A DNA stretch of 10,189 nucleotides from JAGXQV01 sp964505475. GTDB lineage: Bacteria; Pseudomonadota; Gammaproteobacteria; Burkholderiales; Sulfuricellaceae. Shown in pieces: positions 1 through 4,629 of the stretch. The number at the start of each line of letters is the position of its first letter. The first letter of the stretch is position 1. Made by a program: the position numbers and the translations under genes. The notes under the pieces are model-generated. The model saw nothing but the letters and a program-made list of their open reading frames with translations, was not told where the DNA came from and searched no databases. The stretch spans positions 1-10,189 of the forward strand of contig CAZDIJ010000089.1 of NCBI GenBank assembly GCA_964505475.1. The letters are read 5' to 3'.

Positions 1-8
1 GGCATAAA

Positions 9-31
9 GGAGAGGGGTTGGGGTGAGGGCG
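9..31. repeat. Fragment of GC-rich intergenic repeat
   Basis: The purine-rich tract GGAGAGGGGTTGGGGTGAGG resembles the arm GGAGGGTTGGGGAGGGGG of the large palindrome near position 10108. Repeats of this look are common between genes in GC-rich proteobacteria. Only one arm is inside the window, so the full structure cannot be judged. Confidence 0.4.
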
Positions 32-48
32 CCTGAAAATTATTCATA

Positions 49-72
49 GGCATATCCGAAGATGCCCTTTTT
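49..72 (+). terminator. Rho-independent terminator-like hairpin
   Basis: GGCATATC, a CGAA loop and GATGCC form a stem with a two-base bulge, followed by TTTTT on the plus strand. It would end a plus-strand transcript coming from outside the window. The stem and loop closely match the pilA terminator at 1115-1140. On the minus strand the run after the hairpin is poor in T, so it is a weak terminator for vapC. Confidence 0.5.
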
Positions 73-113
73 GACATGTTGATTTCCATGCCTACCTTGA
101 ATGACTGGGATTC

Positions 114-545
114 CTACCCTATCAGATATAGGCACTTTGCCGCATCGCGCACGGCGGTTGTAACCAAGCGCCGGTCAAAAGTCGCAAGCTGTCCGCCGTG
201 GGCATAAGCCAATGCCAGCAGATAACTATCGGTCACCTGGCCGGAGCTTAATAGGTGCGCCATATCGAACTTCTCCGAATCAAGCAGGCTTATGTCGTCG
301 GGCCAGAATACATGGCCGGGAAGCGCGCGCAATCCCACTATCAACGGTGCCACAGCCGATGGTGTGCCTGGCGAGTTCGGATATCGGGGATGCCCCACGA
401 TTCGCAGCACGCCATTCTCGGTTAAGGGGCAGGTGGCCCATGACCGTCGGCCATGGGTAGCAAACCACTCGTGTGCCGCATCGTGCTGGATATGCGCGGG
501 GTCGAGCAATGCGATCAGAACGTTGACATCGAGCAGGAACGTCAT
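114..545 (-). CDS. vapC: VapC-type PIN-domain toxin ribonuclease
   Basis: The 143-residue protein fits the PIN-domain ribonuclease family of type II toxin-antitoxin systems, which cut RNA with Mg2+ or Mn2+ held by an acidic cluster. The expected acidic residues are visible: Asp6 in LLDVNVLIAL, Glu43 in LTENGVLRI, Asp106 in TDSYLLALA and Asp124 in TFDRR. The LTENGVLRI and HPRYP stretches recall the VapC subfamily first described in mycobacteria. I chose the ATG at 543-545, which overlaps the antitoxin stop by one base (TGATG). A TTG one codon upstream is the alternative. The close coupling to the upstream ribbon-helix-helix gene supports a VapBC pair with translational coupling. No key residue is missing, so the toxin should be active unless neutralised. 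The target RNA cannot be read from the sequence. Confidence 0.88.
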   Translation of the reverse strand: MTFLLDVNVLIALLDPAHIQHDAAHEWFATHGRRSWATCPLTENGVLRIVGHPRYPNSPGTPSAVAPLIVGLRALPGHVFWPDDISLLDSEKFDMAHLLSSGQVTDSYLLALAYAHGGQLATFDRRLVTTAVRDAAKCLYLIG

Positions 546-778
546 CAAGGCAGCTCGTCGCGCAACTGGTTGACCAATTCCGGCGTTACGGTTGCCGCCA
601 CCCCCGTTTGGGGTATCAGCAAGGGCACGCCGTTGCGTGTCTTGCCGCTCGGCAGATTAGGCCGCAGCGCCTGTCGCGCCAGGGACGACAATATTTCCCC
701 AATGCTCCTGTGTTGGGCCGCCGCCAGTCCCTTGGCGGCGGCGAGCACATCATCGTCTATGGACAAGGTGGTTCTCAT
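545..778 (-). CDS. vapB: VapB-type ribbon-helix-helix antitoxin
   Basis: This 77-residue protein starts MRTTLSIDDDVLAAAKGLAA, the typical beta strand and first helix of a ribbon-helix-helix DNA-binding domain. RSIGEILSSLARQAL forms the second helix. The C-terminal part (about 40-77), ending in VTPELVNQLRDELP, would wrap around the PIN toxin. The ATG at 776-778 is preceded by a strong ribosome binding site, AGGAGAGG, which decides it over an upstream in-frame start that would add nine residues. It is the first gene of the two-gene unit and overlaps vapC by one base. Such antitoxins usually repress their own promoter together with the toxin. The family is clear from the fold pattern, while the exact antitoxin subfamily is inferred. 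Confidence 0.85.
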   Translation of the reverse strand: MRTTLSIDDDVLAAAKGLAAAQHRSIGEILSSLARQALRPNLPSGKTRNGVPLLIPQTGVAATVTPELVNQLRDELP

Positions 779-814
779 TTTGCCTCTCCTGTAGCATCGC
801 ACCAATCATCAGGC

Positions 815-844
815 ATCATACATCTTGAGGTTTTACTTGAGCAA
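815..844 (-). promoter_or_regulatory. Candidate sigma-70 promoter of vapBC
   Basis: On the minus strand TTGCTC (844-839) is followed after 18 bases by TATGAT (820-815), a five-of-six match to the -10 consensus, ending 36 bp before the vapB start. TGATG repeats around 803-820 could be the autoregulatory operator. The -35 box overlaps the outer tip of the inverted-repeat element at 842-1035. This is a prediction from motif spacing only. Confidence 0.45.
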
Positions 845-1035
845 TATTCAACCCAGATTATCCATTAGGCGGCTCTTCGAGCCTGCGCGAGCGCTGGCGG
901 ACAGTTTGCGGTCATTTCCGCCGCTTGTTCGTCGTCCATGGAATAGCCATGAACGCCTCGCAAGCGACGAAACTGCCTCACAAACCGTCTCGCCATCATC
1001 TCGCGCCCTAATGGATAATCTGGGGTGAAATATTG
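842..1035. mobile_element. MITE-like inverted-repeat element, copy 1
   Basis: The ends CCCAGATTATCCATTAGG (852-869) and CCTAATGGATAATCTGGG (1007-1024) are perfect 18-bp inverted repeats. With imperfect pairing the arms extend outward to CAATATT (842-848) and AATATTG (1029-1035). The interior holds smaller hairpins such as GGCTC-TTC-GAGCC. A near-identical copy in the same orientation lies at 2347-2545, with a 5-bp length difference and scattered substitutions. No transposase is present. An open frame reading through this copy on the minus strand is stopped by a TGA in copy 2, so the element looks non-coding. A non-autonomous miniature element is the best description. A REP/BIME-type structural repeat is the alternative. 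Confidence 0.8.
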
Positions 1036-1114
1036 ACGGACTATCGGTGCCATGCTCTTGGCGTATTGCCCTCCAAGTTCATGATTGCCGTAATTTGGAA
1101 TTCACGAGGTGAAA

Positions 1115-1140
1115 ATAAAAAAGGGCATCCGAAGATGCCC
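1115..1140 (-). terminator. Rho-independent terminator of pilA
   Basis: On the minus strand a perfect GGGCATC / GATGCCC stem with a TTCG tetraloop is followed by TTTTTT, starting 24 bases after the pilA stop codon. It is a strong intrinsic terminator and isolates pilA from vapBC. The plus strand has only TTT after the stem and would terminate weakly. Confidence 0.9.
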
Positions 1141-1164
1141 TTTCGTTAAGCCGGAGTGCAGCGA

Positions 1165-1569
1165 TTAGCAGTAGCCGGCAGCCACGCAGGTACCCGCGGT
1201 CTTGGTCCAGGTGATGGCGCCATCGGCGGTGCGGGTCGGGGTCAGGATGAAGGTCTTGCCGTCCACGGCAGAGGTGCCGGTGGCGGTGATGACGCCGTCA
1301 GTCACGCCAACCGCAGCGACCAGGCCGTAGGCGGACGGCGCGGCGGCCACGCCGTTGCTGCTGTTGGAACAGCCGCTCACGGTGCCCAGTTCGTTGGCGC
1401 AGATTTCCACTTGGGACTTGAAGCCCTGAGCGGCATTCACGACTTCAGTGAACTTGGCTTTCTTGGTGTAGTTCTGGTAGCTGGGGATAGCGACAGCGGC
1501 CAGAATGCCGATGATGGCGACGACGATCATCAGTTCGATCAGGGTAAAGCCTTGTTGGACATTTTTCAT
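1165..1569 (-). CDS. pilA: Type IV pilin, PilA family
   Basis: The 134-residue prepilin has a class III leader, MKNVQQG, cut before Phe8. The conserved hydrophobic helix FTLIELMIVVAIIGILAA follows, with Glu12 at position +5 of the mature protein. The prepilin peptidase PilD would cleave and N-methylate it, and it would polymerise into a type IV pilus. The globular part carries Cys57, Cys67, Cys128 and Cys134. The last pair would close a very short D-loop at the C-terminus, and the first pair a loop in the alpha-beta region. The ATG follows AGGAG with good spacing. The gene stands alone, with its own sigma-54 promoter and terminator, as expected for a major pilin. Minor or pseudopilin function is less likely given this regulation. 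Motility, adhesion or extracellular electron transfer cannot be told apart here. Confidence 0.93.
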   Translation of the reverse strand: MKNVQQGFTLIELMIVVAIIGILAAVAIPSYQNYTKKAKFTEVVNAAQGFKSQVEICANELGTVSGCSNSSNGVAAAPSAYGLVAAVGVTDGVITATGTSAVDGKTFILTPTRTADGAITWTKTAGTCVAAGYC

Positions 1570-1608
1570 GGCGAACTCCTCAGTAAATTAACAAGTAGTG
1601 CTGCGAAT

Positions 1609-1627
1609 CAAACACACGAGGTGTTTG
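1609..1627 (-). promoter_or_regulatory. 5'-terminal stem-loop of pilA mRNA
   Basis: CAAACAC and GTGTTTG form a perfect 7-bp stem with a 5-base loop. The sigma-54 promoter predicts a transcript start near 1628, which would place this hairpin at the very 5' end of the pilA message. Such hairpins can protect abundant mRNAs from 5'-end decay; that role is inferred. Confidence 0.4.
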
Positions 1628-1638
1628 CCGAATATATA

Positions 1639-1654
1639 GGCAACTCCCGTGCCA
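1639..1654 (-). promoter_or_regulatory. Sigma-54 promoter of pilA
   Basis: On the minus strand TGGCAC, five bases, then TTGCC gives the exact GG-N10-GC spacing of a -24/-12 RpoN promoter. Transcription should start near 1628, leaving a leader of about 59 bases. PilA genes in related bacteria are commonly driven by RpoN with the PilS/PilR two-component system, so an activator site upstream is expected. Confidence 0.9.
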
Positions 1655-1723
1655 GATGTTTTTTCCTTTGAAAATCAATGGTGGAATGGAATTCGTTTTT
1701 TAGAAAGGGTAATCAAAGGTCAG

Positions 1724-1746
1724 AAAGTGACGCATTGCGTCACTTT
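1724..1746. promoter_or_regulatory. Perfect 10-bp dyad between divergent genes
   Basis: AAAGTGACGC, ATT, GCGTCACTTT is a perfect inverted repeat centred at 1735, about 107 bp upstream of the predicted pilA start. That is where sigma-54 enhancer-binding proteins usually bind. It is followed by TT on the plus strand, giving a run of five T, so it could also act as a terminator. However, no plus-strand gene lies to its left in the window. An activator site for pilA, or an orphan terminator, are both possible. Confidence 0.55.
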
Positions 1747-1758
1747 TTATAGCCCGGC

Positions 1759-1787
1759 TTGCTTGAGAGTGCTGATGATAGTACGAT
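1759..1787 (+). promoter_or_regulatory. Weak candidate promoter of the second toxin-antitoxin pair
   Basis: TTGCTT (1759-1764), 17 bases, then TACGAT (1782-1787) gives a poor but correctly spaced sigma-70 match, 38 bp before the antitoxin start. It is the best candidate in this short region, and nothing else confirms it. Confidence 0.3.
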
Positions 1788-1825
1788 GAAACTCGTGACT
1801 TTGAGTGCTGTTGGAGGGGTGGTGT

Positions 1826-2083
1826 ATGTCGCACATTACTGCAAATGAGTTGAAAACCAAGGGGGTTCCCCTTATCGAGGCGTTGCTGGAGCACCAATCC
1901 GAGGCGATTGTTTCCGTGCGCGGCAAGGAGCGTTATGTGATTATGGGCATGGAGCACTACCATTACCTGCGCGAGTGCGAACTGGAGGCCGCCTTGGCAC
2001 AGAGCCGTGCTGATTTGGCCGCCGGGCGGTTTGTCAAGGAGTCGCCGGAGTTCCATGTGGCGCGTCTGAAAGAGGGGGCATGA
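1826..2083 (+). CDS. Phd/YefM-like antitoxin
   Basis: The 85-residue protein begins MSHITANELKTKGVPLIEAL and continues through SEAIVSVRGKERYVIMGMEHYHYLRE. This is the usual pattern of the Phd/YefM antitoxin fold: an N-terminal strand-helix, then a strand carrying an R/K-x-V-I-M motif and a helix. The charged C-terminal tail (about 55-85) would contact the toxin. GGAGGGG six bases before the ATG at 1826 supports this start over a GTG at 1805. Its stop overlaps the toxin start by four bases (ATGA), so the two are translationally coupled. It is divergent from pilA. By family it should bind DNA and repress its own operon, alone or with the toxin. Confidence 0.85.
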   Translation: MSHITANELKTKGVPLIEALLEHQSEAIVSVRGKERYVIMGMEHYHYLRECELEAALAQSRADLAAGRFVKESPEFHVARLKEGA

Positions 2084-2355
2084 GTTATACGCTGGTTTTC
2101 ACCGAGCAGTATCGGAAACGCGCTGCACGTTTTCTCAAGCGTCACCCCGAGATGGAAAACCAGTATCTGAAAGTCCTGCAGTTGTTGGAGGCGAATCCCC
2201 GCCACCCCTCATTGCGCTTGCATGCCTTGTCGGGGCGTTTGACAGGTCTTCATTCGGTCTCTGTCAATCTTTCCTATCGCATTACGCTGGAGCTGCAGAT
2301 CGACGATGCGGAAATTATTCCAGTGAACGTCGGTGATCACGACACCGTCTATTGA
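2080..2355 (+). CDS. RelE/ParE-superfamily toxin
   Basis: The 91-residue basic protein has the RelE/ParE layout: an N-terminal strand (MSYTLVFTEQY), two helices rich in Lys/Arg, then the sheet LHALSGRLTGLHSVSVNLSYRITLEL and the end motif DDAEIIPVNVGDHDTVY. Arg67, His87 and the C-terminal Tyr91 sit where RelE/YafQ-type mRNA interferases keep catalytic residues. That points to ribosome-dependent mRNA cleavage rather than gyrase inhibition, though the superfamily is diverse. The start ATG overlaps the antitoxin stop. The TGA stop lies inside the outer arm of the inverted-repeat element that follows, so the extreme C-terminus could have been shaped by that insertion. The length is normal for the family. 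Confidence 0.85.
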   Translation: MSYTLVFTEQYRKRAARFLKRHPEMENQYLKVLQLLEANPRHPSLRLHALSGRLTGLHSVSVNLSYRITLELQIDDAEIIPVNVGDHDTVY

Positions 2356-2545
2356 ACCCAGATTATTCATTAGGCGGCTCTTCGAGCCTGCGCGAGCGCT
2401 GGCGGACAGTTTGCGGTCATTTCCGCCGCTTGCTCGTCGTCCATGGAACAGCATAGCCATGAATTCCTCACAAGCGACGAAACTGCCTCACAAACTGTCT
2501 CGCCATCATCTCGCGCCCTAATGGATAATCTGGGTTGAAATAGAC
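2347..2545. mobile_element. MITE-like inverted-repeat element, copy 2
   Basis: The ends CCCAGATTATTCATTAGG (2357-2374) and CCTAATGGATAATCTGGG (2517-2534) are inverted repeats with one mismatch. Imperfect arms continue to GTCTATT (2347-2353) and AATAGAC (2539-2545). The interior matches copy 1 (842-1035) almost base for base in the same orientation, with about 5 bp extra near 2450. The element fills the whole gap between the toxin gene and the convergent HD-GYP gene, so its hairpins may also serve as a shared 3' end for both. No transposase or intact coding frame is seen. Confidence 0.8.
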
Positions 2546-2546
2546 T

Positions 2547-4178
2547 TTAGGGCGCGTACCCCGGAATTTTGCTTTCATCGACTTCGTCGATCTGTTCCGC
2601 TTCGAGGAATTCCCTGGCGTAGCGCAGGTAGACCTTCTCGCGGATGAACAGGTCGAACAGGTCGGGATCGACGTGGTGTTCCTGCTTCATCCGGCCGAGG
2701 ATGGTCAGCGCTTCGGTGAGCGTTTTGCCCGGCTTGTAGGGTCTATCCTTGGCGGTGAGCGCCTCGAACACGTCGGCGATGGCCATCATGCGCGCCTGCG
2801 GCGACATCTGTTCGCCGGTCAGGCCGCGCGGGTAGCCCTTGCCGTCCATGCGCTCATGGTGGCCGCCGGCGAATTCGGGGACGTTGCGCAGGTGCTTGGG
2901 CCAGGGCAGGGCTTCCAGCATCTTGATGGTGGCGACGATGTGGTGGTTGATGATCTCGCGCTCGGCGGCGGTGAGGGTGCCGCGGGCGATGTTCAGGCAA
3001 TCGGTTTCGTTGTCCGAGAGGAAGGGCGCGTTTTTCCCGGATTCGTCGATCCAGCGGTAGGCGGCGATGTCCCTGACGCGCTGTTGCAGGGTCTCGGACA
3101 TGAACTCGCCGCCGAAATTGGCCTTGCGCAGGAATTCGCGATCGTCGTCGATCTGGCGGATACACGTCTGGAAAGTATCTTCCAGGCCGGCTGAGCTTGC
3201 CTTGTCGCCCTGTTCGAGCGCCGCCAGCTTGCCGCGCAGCATGGCGATCTCGGCGTCGCGCTTGAGCACCTCGAAGCGCGTATCGACCAGGTGGATGCGG
3301 TCGAACAGGGCTTCCAGCTTGGTCGATTTGTCCACCACGTGCACCGGGGTGGTGACCTTGCCGCAATCGTGCAGCAGACCGGCGATTTTCAGCTCGTACA
3401 GATTCTTGTCGGAGAGGGTGAAATCCTTCAGCGCCCCTTGCGTGGTCTTGATCGCGGCATCCGCCAGCATCAGGGTGAGCACCGGCACGCGCTCGCAGTG
3501 GCCGCCGGTATAGGGCGATTTTTCGTCGATGGCGATGTTGATGAGCTTGATGAAGGACTCGAACAGCGCTTCCAGTTGGTTGATGAGTTGCCGGTTGGTG
3601 AGCGCGATGGCGGCCTGCGAGGCGAGTGATTCCACCAGGCGCTGATCGTCCTCGGAAAAAGGCAGGATCAGCCCGCTGTCGGCCTCCTGGGCGTTGATCA
3701 GTTGCAGCACGCCGATGATTTCGTTCTCGTGGTTCTTCATCGGCACGGTGAGGAACGATTGCGAGCGGTAGTGGTTCTTCTGGTCGAAGAAGCGGGTGCC
3801 GCTGAAGTCGAATCCCTTCGCCGTATAGGCATCCTCGATGTTGACCGTCTTGTCCTGCAATACCGCATAGGCAGCCACCGCGGTGTTGTTGGGCTGCCCG
3901 TCGTCCTTGTACAACTGGATCGGCGGCAGGGTGATGGGATTGCCGGTGGTGCCGCCGAGGGCGAAGCCGAGGGAATCGGTGCGCATGATCTCGAAGGTCA
4001 GGGTTTTCATGTCGTGCACGCGGTAGAGCGTGCCGGCGTCGGCGTTGGTGATGCGCTTGGCGGCGAGCAGGATGGCTTCCAGCAGGCGGGCGATGTCCTT
4101 TTCCGCAGACAATGCCACCCCGATGGCATTGAGCTGCTCCAAGCGTTCGATCAGGTGGGAGGTAATCGCTGTATTCAT
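2547..4178 (-). CDS. GAF plus HD-GYP protein, putative c-di-GMP phosphodiesterase
   Basis: The 543-residue soluble protein has an N-terminal GAF sensor domain (about 15-198) and a C-terminal HD-GYP domain (about 205-520). Catalytic motifs are present: HCERV (His227), HD at 270-271 with GK at 273-274, HHE at 440-442 leading into DGKGYP (445-450), and the later AD at 468-469. HD-GYP enzymes hydrolyse c-di-GMP with two or three metal ions. Between HD...PVHVVDK and RGTLTAAE there is an insert of about 110 residues (285-398), partly charged and helix-prone, that canonical HD-GYP proteins lack. The GAF domain ends with N162, F174, D178 and Q179, close to the NKFDE motif of cyclic-nucleotide-binding GAF domains. 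The ATG at 4178 follows TTAGGATC; a GTG nine codons upstream lies inside the cassette repeat and is less likely. It is the last gene of the operon. Confidence 0.88.
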   Translation of the reverse strand: MNTAITSHLIERLEQLNAIGVALSAEKDIARLLEAILLAAKRITNADAGTLYRVHDMKTLTFEIMRTDSLGFALGGTTGNPITLPPIQLYKDDGQPNNTAVAAYAVLQDKTVNIEDAYTAKGFDFSGTRFFDQKNHYRSQSFLTVPMKNHENEIIGVLQLINAQEADSGLILPFSEDDQRLVESLASQAAIALTNRQLINQLEALFESFIKLINIAIDEKSPYTGGHCERVPVLTLMLADAAIKTTQGALKDFTLSDKNLYELKIAGLLHDCGKVTTPVHVVDKSTKLEALFDRIHLVDTRFEVLKRDAEIAMLRGKLAALEQGDKASSAGLEDTFQTCIRQIDDDREFLRKANFGGEFMSETLQQRVRDIAAYRWIDESGKNAPFLSDNETDCLNIARGTLTAAEREIINHHIVATIKMLEALPWPKHLRNVPEFAGGHHERMDGKGYPRGLTGEQMSPQARMMAIADVFEALTAKDRPYKPGKTLTEALTILGRMKQEHHVDPDLFDLFIREKVYLRYAREFLEAEQIDEVDESKIPGYAP

Positions 4179-4192
4179 GTTTTTGATCCTAA

Positions 4193-4209
4193 CCACGGGG
4201 AGCACGGGG
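4193..4209 (+). repeat. Left inverted repeat of the GxxExxY cassette
   Basis: CCACGGGGAGCACGGGG reads as two tandem CACGGGG units. It lies just upstream of the ribosome binding site of the HD-GYP gene and 11 bp from the end of the GxxExxY reading frame. It pairs with 4605-4621. Confidence 0.75.
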
Positions 4210-4219
4210 AAAGACGAAA

Positions 4220-4597
4220 CTATATTGAAACACGCTTAATTCCATCCTTGAGCAATTTTGTGTTGAAATTCAATATGAAACCTCGTTTCATGTTCAGCAG
4301 CTTCAAATAGGTCATTACTTGTGCCAAGTGCAGCGACTTCAGTTCTTCCACTGCTTTTATTTCTAGCAGCAGACAGTCGGCAACCAGGATGTCCGCACGG
4401 AAGCCAATCCCCAATTCCTGCTGACGATAATAGACCGGTATTTCGACTTGTCTGCGCGCCACAATTCCTAAAGATGAAAATTCAGCCATCAAGGCAAACT
4501 CATAAACCGATTCGAGCAAACCGGGGCCAAGGTGACGATGGACGGTGGTTGCGGCGGTCAGCACATGGTTAATGGTTTCCTCGTCGCAATCCTTCAA
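4220..4597 (-). CDS. GxxExxY family protein
   Basis: The 125-residue product carries the signature GPGLLESVYE (G-x-x-E-x-x-Y), then FRADILVADCLLLEIKAVEEL, AQVMTYLKLL and the end NFNTKLLKDGIKRV. All are hallmarks of the GxxExxY family. The D...E-x-K arrangement in RADILV...LEIK resembles a PD-(D/E)XK nuclease core, and the family is grouped with such folds, but no function is established. No ATG is available. I chose TTG at 4597, which gives the usual family length with GGGG from the flanking repeat as a possible ribosome binding site. TTG at 4642 would add 15 residues encoded by the repeat itself. The gene is in the same direction as the operon and seems to be a passenger inside an inverted-repeat cassette. 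Confidence 0.8.
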   Translation of the reverse strand: MKDCDEETINHVLTAATTVHRHLGPGLLESVYEFALMAEFSSLGIVARRQVEIPVYYRQQELGIGFRADILVADCLLLEIKAVEELKSLHLAQVMTYLKLLNMKRGFILNFNTKLLKDGIKRVSI

Positions 4598-4604
4598 TGA
4601 ATTA

Positions 4605-4621
4605 CCCCGTGTTCCCCGTGG
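4605..4621 (-). repeat. Right inverted repeat of the GxxExxY cassette
   Basis: On the minus strand this reads CCACGGGGAACACGGGG, matching the left arm at 16 of 17 positions. It starts 8 bp after the ATPase stop codon and lies directly before the chosen TTG start of the GxxExxY gene. Confidence 0.75.
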
Positions 4622-4629
4622 TAGTAAGC

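Larger units (their letters stand above)
4193..4621. mobile_element. Inverted-repeat-bounded GxxExxY cassette
   Basis: CCACGGGGAGCACGGGG (4193-4209) and CCCCGTGTTCCCCGTGG (4605-4621) are 17-bp inverted repeats with one mismatch. They enclose only the GxxExxY gene. Each arm carries the unit CACGGGGA-like sequence twice. Outside the arms only about 8 bp remain to the ATPase stop and 14 bp to the HD-GYP start, so removing the cassette would leave the two genes almost touching. No transposase is seen. I infer an insertion unit moved in trans. Confidence 0.6.

Noticed and set aside
36..50. AATTATTCATAGG resembles the element end GATTATTCATTAGG.
   Set aside because: The match is short and has gaps, and neither the interior nor the second end follows; chance similarity is likely.
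865..1053. A 62-codon minus-strand frame running through element copy 1.
   Set aside because: The equivalent frame in copy 2 is cut by a TGA soon after the start, so the reading frame is not conserved.
1156..1671. Plus-strand frame opposite pilA.
   Set aside because: The minus strand encodes an unmistakable pilin with promoter, ribosome binding site and terminator; the plus frame is Gly/Ala-rich shadow.
2673..3194. Plus-strand frames opposite the HD-GYP gene.
   Set aside because: They mirror the codon bias of the real gene and lack ribosome binding sites or recognisable motifs.
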